Assembly (NCBI GenBank): GCA_040751755.1
Contig: JBFMHC010000007.1
Location: 44,308-108,307, forward strand
Origin: PFJX01 sp040751755
GTDB taxonomy: Bacteria > Pseudomonadota > Gammaproteobacteria > Burkholderiales > Thiobacillaceae
DNA: 64,000 nt
Reading direction: 5' to 3'
Part shown: piece by piece, positions 35,003 through 42,599 of the stretch
How positions within the stretch are numbered: position 1 is the first letter of the stretch
How the letters are laid out: each line of letters opens with the position of its first letter
Notes under the pieces: model-generated
Seen by the model: only the letters and a program-made list of their open reading frames with translations
What the model was told of the DNA's origin: nothing
The model's database searches: none
Translations under genes and position numbers: made by a program

Positions 35003-36895
35003 ATGACCCCGGACGCCCTGCTGCTGCATTACGCCGAGGACCTCCTGCTGCTGCTGGACGCGCGCACCCTGGTCATCGAGGCCTGCAACCAGACCGTCTG
35101 CAACCGCCTCGGCTACCCCTCCGGCGCGCTGGTCGGCAAGTCCATCACCGACATCGAATGCGCCCTCAGCGACGTGTTCTTCTGGGAAGAAGTGCGCCAG
35201 GGCGGCAGCCCCCGCATCGAGGCCGCCGAAGGCCTCTACCTGTGCGCCGACGGCGGCACACTGCCGGTGCGCAAGGACGTGTTCAGCCCCGCCGAGGCCC
35301 CCGGCAAGCTGGTGGTGCGTGCCCGCGACATCCGCGCGCAGAGGCACGCCGAGGAGGCGCAGATGCGCATGGCCTCGCACCTCAAGGCCACCCTGGAGGC
35401 CACCGCCGACGGCATCCTCGCCCTGCACCGCGACGGCAGCATCGCCAACCTCAACCGCCGCTTCACGCAGCTCTGGAACATCCCCAACCCCTACCTGCTG
35501 GCGCGCGACGACCAGGCCATCCTCGCCTACATGGCCACCCAGTTCGACGACCCCGAGGCGTATCTGCAGCGTCTCGCCGAGATCGGCCTGGACCAGGACG
35601 GCGAGAGCGCCGACCTCCTCACCCTCGCCGACGGCCGCATCCTGCAGCGCACCTCCCTGCCGGCGCGGCAGGCCGAACACATCATCGGCCGCGTGTTCAG
35701 CTTCACCGACGTCACCGCGCGCCACCTCGCGGAACAGGAACTCATCGCCGCGCGCGACGAGGCGCAGGCCTCCGACCGCGCCAAGAGCGAATTCCTCGCC
35801 ATGGTCTCGCACGAGATCCGCACCCCCATGAACGGCGTGCTCGGCATGGCCGAACTGCTGCTCACCACCGAGCTCGACACGGAGCAGGACGACTACGCCC
35901 GCACCATCATCGCCAGCGGCGAGGCCCTGCTCGCGGTGATCAACGACATCCTCGACTACTCCAAGCTGGAAGCGCAGAAGATCAGCATGGACGAGCAGGA
36001 CTTCGACCTCGCCGACCTGATGCGCGGCGTGCAGCAGGTCTTCCTCAAGCAGCAGCAGGACAAGGGCCTCGAATTCGCCTGCCGCATCGAGCCCGGTATG
36101 CCCACCCACCTGCACGGCGACCCCGCGCGCCTGCGCCAGGTCCTGCTCAACCTGATCGGCAACGCCTTCAAGTTCACCCACCAGGGCGGCATCCGCGTCG
36201 AGGCCACGCTGCAGGAAGTGGTCGCCGGCCAGGCGCTGCTGCGCTTCAGCGTGCGCGACACCGGCATCGGCATCCCGCCCGACAAGCAGGCCAGCATCTT
36301 CCGCCCCTTCGAACAGGCGGACCGCTCCACCACCCGAAAATACGGCGGCACCGGCCTCGGCCTCGCCATCTGCAGCCAGATCGTCGCCCTCATGGGCGGC
36401 GACATCGGCGTGCAGAGCAGCGACGGCAACGGTTCGGAATTCTGGTTCACCGCCCGCCTCCACCTCGCCCAGGACGCCCTCGCCCAGGCCCCCGCCGCCG
36501 CCGCACCGGCCGCCCTGCTGAGGGCCGACACGCGCATCCTCGTCGTCGAGGACATCGCCACCAACCGCGTCGCCCTCGCCGGTCTGCTCAAGAAGCTCGG
36601 CGCCCAGGACATCACCTTCGCCAACGACGGCCACGAATGCCTGGAACTGTGCCGGCGCGGCGCCTACGACCTGATCTTCATGGACGTGCAGATGCCCGGC
36701 CTGGACGGCTTCGACGCCACCCGCCAACTGCGCGAGCACGGCTGCGCCAGCCGCATCGTCGGCGTCAGCGCCCACGTCACCCTGCAGGACATCGAACACT
36801 GCCTCAAGGCCGGCATGGACGACCACATCGCCAAACCGGTGTCGATGAAGGCCATCCAGGAAGCGCTGGCGCGCTGGCGGCAGGCCGGCGGCTGA
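35003..36895 (+). CDS. PAS-containing hybrid sensor histidine kinase with receiver
   Basis: A 630-residue cytoplasmic kinase without membrane segments. Two PAS-like regions (residues ~5-115 and ~130-250) precede the HisKA helix with the phospho-acceptor His270 in MVSHEIRTPMNGV. The ATPase domain has N-box LNLIGNAFKFT, VRDTGIGIP and GGTGLGLAIC. A C-terminal receiver has its Asp561 in LIFMDVQMPGLDG. It probably senses a cytoplasmic signal and passes phosphate to an unseen Hpt or regulator. It starts 10 bases after the HD-GYP gene, so the two probably form one signalling operon, with the kinase controlling the c-di-GMP-type protein or vice versa. Confidence 0.92.
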   Translation: MTPDALLLHYAEDLLLLLDARTLVIEACNQTVCNRLGYPSGALVGKSITDIECALSDVFFWEEVRQGGSPRIEAAEGLYLCADGGTLPVRKDVFSPAEAPGKLVVRARDIRAQRHAEEAQMRMASHLKATLEATADGILALHRDGSIANLNRRFTQLWNIPNPYLLARDDQAILAYMATQFDDPEAYLQRLAEIGLDQDGESADLLTLADGRILQRTSLPARQAEHIIGRVFSFTDVTARHLAEQELIAARDEAQASDRAKSEFLAMVSHEIRTPMNGVLGMAELLLTTELDTEQDDYARTIIASGEALLAVINDILDYSKLEAQKISMDEQDFDLADLMRGVQQVFLKQQQDKGLEFACRIEPGMPTHLHGDPARLRQVLLNLIGNAFKFTHQGGIRVEATLQEVVAGQALLRFSVRDTGIGIPPDKQASIFRPFEQADRSTTRKYGGTGLGLAICSQIVALMGGDIGVQSSDGNGSEFWFTARLHLAQDALAQAPAAAAPAALLRADTRILVVEDIATNRVALAGLLKKLGAQDITFANDGHECLELCRRGAYDLIFMDVQMPGLDGFDATRQLREHGCASRIVGVSAHVTLQDIEHCLKAGMDDHIAKPVSMKAIQEALARWRQAGG

Positions 36896-36946
36896 ACGCC
36901 CCGCCGCGCGCTGGCGGCCCCCACGCAAACGCGCATCAGGGGGATG

Positions 36947-36991
36947 CCGGGTTGGGCGCAATAGGCATCAGCCGTATTGCGCCCAACCCGG
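36947..36991. repeat. Large perfect inverted repeat (17-base arms)
   Basis: Arms 36947-36963 and 36975-36991 are exact reverse complements (CCGGGTTGGGCGCAATA / TATTGCGCCCAACCCGG) with an 11-base loop. It lies between the convergent hybrid kinase and rlhA genes and can act as a bidirectional 3'-end structure. Related GGCGCAAT...ATTGCGCC elements recur widely in proteobacterial genomes. Confidence 0.85.
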
Positions 36992-37001
36992 ACAAACATC
37001 C

Positions 37002-37028
37002 GGCGCAATGCCCTCCGGTTATTGCGCC
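37002..37028. repeat. Second GCGCAAT-type inverted repeat
   Basis: GGCGCAAT (37002-37009) and ATTGCGCC (37021-37028) flank an 11-base loop GCCCTCCGGTT. It sits 10 bases after the larger palindrome and shares its core, so the two look like members of one REP-like family. Confidence 0.8.
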
Positions 37029-37054
37029 CTACGCTGGCGGATATGCACGCCCCC

Positions 37055-39022
37055 TCACCCCCGCCTCGGATGAAAGGTCACCGGCACCACCGACGGCGGC
37101 GGCGACTTGAGGACGTGCTTCTTCATCCGGCCCATGACGTGCATCTCGCAGGCACGGCAGTCGAACCTGAGGGTCAGGCGCTCGTTGCCGTTGACCAGCA
37201 CCATGGGTTCGGCGCGCACCTGGCCCTGCACGCCGGTGACGCCCTTGGCCTGCTTGGGGCAGAGACTGAAGGAGTAGCGCAGGCAGTGTTTGGTGATCAT
37301 CAGCGAGACCTCGCCCGGCTCCTCGTGCGCCTCGTAGGCGGCGGCGATGAGTTTGACGCCGTGCCGCTCGTAGAAGGTGCGCGCGGCCTGGTTGTAGACG
37401 TTGGCGAGGTAGCTCAGGGTCTCTTCCGGGTAGGGTACGGGCGGCTCGACGGCGGCGCGGCGCGCGGGCCGTTCATAGGCGGCGAGACGCGCGGCGGCCA
37501 GAGCCTCCACCGCCTCGCGGCGCAGGCGGTTGGCGGCGGAGGCGGGGACGAATAGGGGAAACCCGCCAGGTTGCTGCCAGTCGATGCGCAGCTCCAGGAG
37601 ATTGAAGTCGGTGTTGCCGAAGCGGGAGAGCTGTTCGCGCAGGCCGGCCTCGGCCTTGTCGGGCTCGCGCGCGGGCTGCTTGTCGAAGGCGAGCTCGGCG
37701 CCGGCCTCGATGCCGTCGGCGTCGGTGAGGTGGAGGGCGAAGCCGGTCGCGGTCTCGCCGAAGCGCGCCCACACGTCGATCAGGCGTTCCGAGGAGGCCT
37801 TGGTAAGGGCCTGTTCCCAGGCGTGGTCGCGGTTGCGGCTGACGGCGGTGCCGGGCTTGAGGTTGGGCAGCTGCGCCAGGGGTTCGTTGGGGTGGATGCG
37901 CCACAGCCGCTTGCCCGTCTGCTCAACGGTGTTCGCCTGCACCCCCACCACGCTGCGCTTGTTGAGATAGGTGAGGCCATCACCGTTGGCCATGGGTTCG
38001 GCGGTCTCCACCTCGAACCAGTCCGGCCCCACGCGCGTGACGGTGCCGAGCGGCAGGCCGACGAAGGCAGGGGTGTCGAAGGCGCCGATGTCGGCCTTGC
38101 GGCCGGTGGCGAAGTAGTCGGTGCTGCCACGGTGGAAGGTCTTGTCCGGGTCGGGCTCGAACAGCAGCCGGGTGTGGCCGCTGGAGGCGCGGTGAAGCTC
38201 AGGCCGTTGCTCGATCAGCCCGTCCAGCAGGCGGCGGTAGTGGCCGGTGATGTTCTTCACGTAGCCCGCGTCCTTGTAGCGCCCCTCGATCTTGAAGCTG
38301 CGCACGCCGGCGTCGACGAGGGCGGCGAGGTTGGCGCTCTGGTTGTTGTCCTTCACCGAGAGCAGGTGCTTCTCGAACGCCACCACCCTGCCCTGCGCGT
38401 CCTCCAGTGTGTAGGGCAGGCGGCAGGCCTGCGAGCAGTCGCCGCGGTTGGCGCTGCGCCCGGTGTGGGCGTGGCTGATGTAGCACTGGCCGGAGAAGGC
38501 GACGCACAGGGCGCCGTGGATGAAGTGCTCGATCACCACGTCGTCCGGAACGGCGGCGCGTACTCCGGCGATCTCCTGGATCGTCAGCTCGCGCGCCAGG
38601 ACGATCTGCGAGAAGCCCGCATCGGCGAGGAAGCGCGCCTTCTCCGGGGTGCGGATGTCGCACTGCGTCGAGGCGTGCAGGGCCATGGGCGGCAGGTCCA
38701 GCTCCAGCAGGCCCATGTCCTGCACGATCAGGGCGTCCACGCCGGCGTCGTACAGCTCGTGCACCAGGCGGCGCGCCGGTTCCAGCTCGGCGTCGTGCAG
38801 GATGGTGTTGAGGGTGACGAAGATGCGCGCGTGGAAGCGATGCGCGAATTGCACCAGCGCGGCGATCTCGGCCACCGGGTTGCCGGCGTTGTGGCGCGCG
38901 CCGAAGCCGGGGCCGCCGATGTACACCGCGTCGGCGCCGTGCAGGATCGCCTCGCGGCCGATCTCGGCGGTCTTGGCCGGGGCCAGGAGTTCCAGGGGCT
39001 GATGGGGGTAGTTGGACGGCAT
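37055..39022 (-). CDS. rlhA: 23S rRNA hydroxylation protein RlhA (peptidase U32 family)
   Basis: A 655-residue protein that follows E. coli RlhA (YdcP, 653 residues) over its whole length. Examples are REAILHGADAVYIGGPGFGARHNA, FVTLNTILHDAELEPA, LHASTQCDIRTPEKARFL, FIHGALCVAFSGQCYISHAHTG, SANRGDCSQACRLPYTLED and the C-terminal Cys-containing ITKHCLRYSFSLCPKQAKGV and DCRACEMHVMG. RlhA is needed for hydroxylation of C2501 in 23S rRNA. The four family cysteines expected to hold an iron-sulfur cluster are present. The gene is alone on its strand, flanked by the palindromes and a REP-like locus. Confidence 0.93.
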   Translation of the reverse strand: MPSNYPHQPLELLAPAKTAEIGREAILHGADAVYIGGPGFGARHNAGNPVAEIAALVQFAHRFHARIFVTLNTILHDAELEPARRLVHELYDAGVDALIVQDMGLLELDLPPMALHASTQCDIRTPEKARFLADAGFSQIVLARELTIQEIAGVRAAVPDDVVIEHFIHGALCVAFSGQCYISHAHTGRSANRGDCSQACRLPYTLEDAQGRVVAFEKHLLSVKDNNQSANLAALVDAGVRSFKIEGRYKDAGYVKNITGHYRRLLDGLIEQRPELHRASSGHTRLLFEPDPDKTFHRGSTDYFATGRKADIGAFDTPAFVGLPLGTVTRVGPDWFEVETAEPMANGDGLTYLNKRSVVGVQANTVEQTGKRLWRIHPNEPLAQLPNLKPGTAVSRNRDHAWEQALTKASSERLIDVWARFGETATGFALHLTDADGIEAGAELAFDKQPAREPDKAEAGLREQLSRFGNTDFNLLELRIDWQQPGGFPLFVPASAANRLRREAVEALAAARLAAYERPARRAAVEPPVPYPEETLSYLANVYNQAARTFYERHGVKLIAAAYEAHEEPGEVSLMITKHCLRYSFSLCPKQAKGVTGVQGQVRAEPMVLVNGNERLTLRFDCRACEMHVMGRMKKHVLKSPPPSVVPVTFHPRRG

Positions 39023-39137
39023 GGCGGGTCGTTGCGGGCGGGCGGCGGATTATCCCACCGCGCGGGGGTGGGTCCAGGCCTTTGGGGCCGAAAACCACGG
39101 CTGGATTGGGCAGCGTATCGCCCGTATCCACGCAGGC

Positions 39138-39225
39138 TCCCTCACCCCTGCCCCTCTCCCGGGGGGTGAGGGGTGGCTGCCCCCTTCCCCCGCCGGGGGA
39201 AGGGCTGGGGATGAGGGAGCAACGG
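39138..39225. repeat. Inverted pair of REP-like units (locus C)
   Basis: GCTCCCTCACCCCTGCCCCTCTCCCGGGG runs into CTTCCCCCGCCGGGGGAAGGGCTGGGGATGAGGGAGCAAC, the same unit in opposite orientation. It is related to copies A and B. It lies between rlhA and the FAH-family hydratase gene. Confidence 0.75.
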
Positions 39226-39261
39226 TTCCGGAACGCATCAGGCGTCCATATCAGCGCAAGC

Positions 39262-40017
39262 CTACCGCACGTCCACCGCCACGCGGCCAAGCGGTTCATC
39301 GCCGGCCCGGAACTCCACGCGCGCGGACGCCGGCAGGGCCAGCCGGTGCATGCCGTTCCAGGCGCCGGTGGTGACCACGTCGCCGGCGCGCGCGCCGCCC
39401 GCGTGGGCGAGCCACCAGGGCAGGCAGTGCAGCAGGTCGCCCAGGGGCGGGCGGCCGAGGGTCTGCGCGAGCACGGCCTCGCCGGCGAGGACGCGCACCG
39501 TCAGGCCGGCGAGGTCCCGCTCGCGCCAGCCGGGGATCGCATCGCCCAGGACGAAGCCGCCGTTGAGCAGGTTGTCGGCCAGGCGCCAGAACGGGCCGGC
39601 GGCCCCGGCGTCGGCGAGGCGGGGGTCCACCAGCTCCATCGCCACGTGCGCAGCGTCGATGGCGTCGAGGATCTCCTCGCGGCCGTAGGGCGCGGCGCGC
39701 GCGGGCAGGTCGCGGCCGAAGCGGAAGGCGATCTCCGCCTCCACGCCCACGGTGAAGAACTCGGCGGCGGGCAGTTCCGCCCCGCCGGCGACGACGTGCC
39801 AGGGCGGCATGGGCGCGGCCAGGGGCTCGGCCTCCGGGCCGGCGGCCGCCACCTTCCAGGCCGTGGGACGCCGCTCGCCCACCAGCTCGCGCCACACCTC
39901 GCGCTGCACGGCATAGGCCGCCGCGAAGTCGGCAGGGCCGTCCTCGGGCAGGGCCGCGATGCGCTCGCGCTGGCGGTAGGCGCGGATCAGGCGCGCGGCG
40001 GGCTCGGGCAGCGCCAC
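39262..40017 (-). CDS. Fumarylacetoacetate hydrolase / 2-keto-4-pentenoate hydratase family protein
   Basis: A 251-residue cytoplasmic protein of the FAH/MhpD fold. It has PTAWKVAAAGPEAE, the metal-binding VGVEAEIAFRFGRDL (E-x-E), AAHVAMELVDPRL, ADNLLNGGFVLG and GDVVTTGAWNG at the C-terminus. Members hydrate 2-keto-4-pentenoates or decarboxylate related diacids in aromatic degradation. No other degradation gene is near, so the substrate is open. The start is either GTG 40017 or TTG 40023, which overlaps the upstream GlcG-like stop (TTGA). Coupling with that gene is likely in both cases. Confidence 0.82.
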   Translation of the reverse strand: MALPEPAARLIRAYRQRERIAALPEDGPADFAAAYAVQREVWRELVGERRPTAWKVAAAGPEAEPLAAPMPPWHVVAGGAELPAAEFFTVGVEAEIAFRFGRDLPARAAPYGREEILDAIDAAHVAMELVDPRLADAGAAGPFWRLADNLLNGGFVLGDAIPGWRERDLAGLTVRVLAGEAVLAQTLGRPPLGDLLHCLPWWLAHAGGARAGDVVTTGAWNGMHRLALPASARVEFRAGDEPLGRVAVDVR

Positions 40018-40019
40018 GC

Positions 40020-40505
40020 TCAAAAGCCCTCCAGGCGATCTTCCAGGGCCTTCAGCGCCGCCTCGGCGCAGGCCGCGTCCTTCTCGCCGCCGGGCGCGCC
40101 GGAGACGCCCACCGCCCCCACCAGGCTGCCGGCGGAGCGGACCGGCAGGCCGCCGGCCATGACGATCAGGCCGCGCATGTGGTTGAGCTCGGGGCGGATG
40201 TCGGCGCGCGCGTCGCGGAAGCTGGCAGTGTCGGACCCGGACATGATGGCCATGCCGGCCTTGCGCTCGGCGATCTCCAGGGTGTGGCGCGCGGCGAGGC
40301 CGTCGCGCAGGGCGGCCTGCACGTTGCCGGCGCGGTCCAGGACCACGGCGGAGACGTTGTAGCCGTCCTTGCGGCAGGCCTCGATGGACAGGCTGGCGAT
40401 GTCGCGCGCCAGCTCCATGCCGAGCTGCTTCACGGGCAGCAGGTCGGTCGGCGCGGCGCACGCCAGGCTGGGCAGGCAAAGGCTGAGGGCGAACAGTCGG
40501 CGCAT
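40020..40505 (-). CDS. Exported GlcG/HbpS-family protein (DUF336)
   Basis: A 161-residue exported protein with a signal peptide (MRRLFALSLCLPSLACA) and a GlcG/HbpS domain: AVVLDRAGNVQAALRDG, ARHTLEIAERKAGMAIMSG, RGLIVMAGGLPVRSAGSLVGAVGVSGAPGGEKDAACAEAAL. HbpS of Streptomyces binds haem, and GlcG lies in the glycolate locus of E. coli; the function here is not known. A GAGGAG box precedes ATG 40505. It overlaps or abuts the FAH-family gene downstream. Confidence 0.87.
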   Translation of the reverse strand: MRRLFALSLCLPSLACAAPTDLLPVKQLGMELARDIASLSIEACRKDGYNVSAVVLDRAGNVQAALRDGLAARHTLEIAERKAGMAIMSGSDTASFRDARADIRPELNHMRGLIVMAGGLPVRSAGSLVGAVGVSGAPGGEKDAACAEAALKALEDRLEGF

Positions 40506-40629
40506 GGGGTTTCTCCTCTCGTCTAAGTCAGGCCGCGCGGGGGCGGCATGGTACAAGTGCATCTCTTAACCCGGCGCGGGTGCGGGCGAATAATGGAGCC
40601 CACGCAGCATATCCGCCCGGAGCCCCGCC

Positions 40630-41130
40630 ATGTCACGTTCCATCGCACGCCTCGTCCTCGGCATCGCCGCCCTGCTCGCCCTCGCCGGCGCGCGCGCCGA
40701 CCCGCCCCCTGGCTACGACTTCGTCGACTTCAACACCGGCCTGGCGCGCGCCAAGGTGGAAGGCAAGCCGATCTTCCTCTACTTCGGCCGCTACGGCTGC
40801 GCCTGGTGCGACCACGTCAACCGCAAGACCTTCTCCGACCCGGGCCTGAAGCAGCGCTACAGCGAGCACTACGTGCTGGTCTACGTCGACGCCGAGGGCG
40901 GCAGGCGCCTGCGCCTGCCCAGCGGCGAGCGGGTCACCGAGGCGGAGCTGGGCACCCGCCTGGGCGCCTTCGCCACGCCGCTGTTCGTCTACATGACCGC
41001 CGAGGGCCGGCAGCTGGCGAAGATCCCCGGCTTCAAGACGGTGGCGGACTTCAGCGACTACGACCGCTACGTCACCGGCAGGCACTACGAGAAGCAGGGC
41101 CTGATGGAGTTCCTGGGGAGCGGCAAATGA
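40630..41130 (+). CDS. Exported thioredoxin-fold protein with CAWC motif
   Basis: A 166-residue exported protein. A signal peptide (LVLGIAALLALAGARA) precedes a thioredoxin-like domain with IFLYFGRYGCAWCDHVNRKTFSDP, giving a CxxC redox pair, and a cis-Pro region AFATPLFVYMTAEG. SoxW or DsbD-like periplasmic thioredoxins share this form. It probably reduces or oxidises disulfides of a periplasmic partner. Its stop overlaps the start of the next gene as ATGA (41127-41130), tying it to the BNR-like exported protein. Confidence 0.87.
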   Translation: MSRSIARLVLGIAALLALAGARADPPPGYDFVDFNTGLARAKVEGKPIFLYFGRYGCAWCDHVNRKTFSDPGLKQRYSEHYVLVYVDAEGGRRLRLPSGERVTEAELGTRLGAFATPLFVYMTAEGRQLAKIPGFKTVADFSDYDRYVTGRHYEKQGLMEFLGSGK

Positions 41131-42317
41131 GGCGGCTGGCCTGGCTCCTGGCCTGCGCGTTGGCGTTGCCCGCCGCCGCGGCCGGCTGGAACTTCGCCCC
41201 GGCGCAGGAAGTGACGGCCGGCAAGGGCGTGTTCCACCACATCGAGGCCTCCGGGCGCCAGGCCCTGGCGGTCTCCGGCGGCCACGTGGCGCTCGCGTGG
41301 GAAGATGACCGCAGCGGCGCGCCGCGCTGCCATCTGGCGCTCAAGTCTCCAGGCGAGGACGCTTTCCGCGCACTGTCCTACGGCCAGGGCGAATGCTTCG
41401 CGCCGGGCATCACCGCCCTGGGGGAGGACCGTTTCGCCGTGATCTGGGAGGACGAGGGCGGCGTGCGCGCCGCGCTGGTCCAGGCTGGCACGCTTGGCCC
41501 CGCGCTGACGCTGGCGGACCAGGGCGGCCAGGGGGCGCTGGCCTGGCACCCCGGGCTGGGCCTGCACGCCGCCTGGACCGCCCCGGAGGGCCGCTGGCGG
41601 CGCCTGTGGCTGGGCCGCCTGGAACTGGCGGGAGAGAAGCTGCGCATGGCCGAAAAACGCCCCCTGGAGCCCGATCCGGCCAGGGACGACCAGCAGTACC
41701 CCGCCCTGCTGGCCACCGCCTCGGGCCTCACCCTCGCCTGGGAGGACCGGCGTCTCGGCCATACCGTGATCTTCGCCAGCCGCAGCGCCGACGGCCGCGT
41801 CTGGAGCGCCCCCGCGCGGGTCAGCCAGAACGCCACCGGCAAGGCCCAGGGCACCGACCTGGGACGCGGCACCGGCGCCATGCGCCCCGCCCTCGCCCCG
41901 GCCGGCGCGGGCGAGGCGGCGGCGGTGTGGCTGGACAAGCGCGACTTCCTCTCCGGCTACGACGTCTACGCGGCCCTGCCGGGCGAGGGGAGGAACGCCA
42001 AGGTCCAGGACAGCTTCGGCGACGCCATCGCGCAATGGCACCCCGCGGCGGCGGGCGACGGCCGGGGCGGCCTGGTGGTGGCCTGGGACGACGAGCGCGA
42101 CGGCACGCCCGACGTCTGGCTGAGCCAGCGCCTGCCCGGCGGCGGCTTCGGCGAGAACATCGCGCCGCCGCCCGCCGCCGGCCCCGGCAGCCAGAGCGAC
42201 CCGGCGCTCGCCCTGACCGCCACGGGCGAGCTGCACCTGGCCTGGATCGAGCGCGACGCCGAGGGCCGCTCCAGCATCCGTTACAGCATTGGCCGACCGG
42301 ATGCGCCGCGTTTGTAA
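41127..42317 (+). CDS. Exported BNR/sialidase-like beta-propeller protein
   Basis: A 396-residue exported protein with a signal peptide (RRLAWLLACALALPAAA). The body shows repeated propeller blades with Asp-box-like WEDxR segments: LAWEDDRSGAPRC, FAVIWEDEGGVRA, LTLAWEDRRLGHTVIFA, AAVWLDKRDFLSGYDVY, VVAWDDERDGTPDVWLSQ and LHLAWIERDAEGRSSIRYS. This suggests a six-bladed or similar propeller. No sialidase Arg triad can be assigned, so binding rather than catalysis is likely. It is translated by coupling to the thioredoxin-like gene. Confidence 0.78.
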   Translation: MRRLAWLLACALALPAAAAGWNFAPAQEVTAGKGVFHHIEASGRQALAVSGGHVALAWEDDRSGAPRCHLALKSPGEDAFRALSYGQGECFAPGITALGEDRFAVIWEDEGGVRAALVQAGTLGPALTLADQGGQGALAWHPGLGLHAAWTAPEGRWRRLWLGRLELAGEKLRMAEKRPLEPDPARDDQQYPALLATASGLTLAWEDRRLGHTVIFASRSADGRVWSAPARVSQNATGKAQGTDLGRGTGAMRPALAPAGAGEAAAVWLDKRDFLSGYDVYAALPGEGRNAKVQDSFGDAIAQWHPAAAGDGRGGLVVAWDDERDGTPDVWLSQRLPGGGFGENIAPPPAAGPGSQSDPALALTATGELHLAWIERDAEGRSSIRYSIGRPDAPRL

Positions 42318-42324
42318 AAAAAGT

Positions 42325-42352
42325 TAAATCTTTTGCCTACATCGTCCGATAT
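42325..42352 (+). promoter_or_regulatory. Weak candidate flagellar-sigma-like promoter before the c-di-GMP riboswitch
   Basis: TAAATCTT, twelve bases, TCCGATAT resembles the FliA pattern TAAA-N15-GCCGATAA but the spacing is one base long. The spot is right for a transcript that starts just before the aptamer. It is a by-eye match and a sigma-70 promoter around TATAGC is equally possible. Confidence 0.25.
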
Positions 42353-42377
42353 AGCGGATGATTGTTTTTGTATCGCA

Positions 42378-42466
42378 ACCTGCACAGGGCAAACCCATCG
42401 AAAGATGGGGACGCAAAATCACCGGTCTAAAGGGCTACGGCCCCATGACAGCGGGATCGCCAGGCT
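42378..42466 (+). ncRNA. Cyclic di-GMP-I (GEMM-I) riboswitch aptamer
   Basis: The core GCACAGGGCAAACC (42382-42395) is followed by a CATC-GAAA-GATG hairpin with a GNRA tetraloop (loop 42400-42403), then GGGACGCAAA, ACCGGTCTAAAG, a GGGC-TACG-GCCC hairpin (42432-42443), ATGACAGCGGG and CGCC. CCTG (42379-42382) and CAGG (42461-42464) close the P1 helix. Every conserved GEMM-I block is present in order. It is the leader of the DUF1631 gene, which starts 134 bases downstream. Expression-platform type (terminator or ribosome-site masking) is not clear. Confidence 0.9.
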
Positions 42467-42599
42467 CCAGCGACGCGCCATTCCGGCCTCGCCTTCCCCC
42501 TGCCATCCCATGCGCCGCCCGCGGGCCGTTTGGACAAGCCGCCAGTGCACCGCCACGCACCGGCAGGCCCGGCAGCAGGGTTTTTGGAAGGAATGGGCC

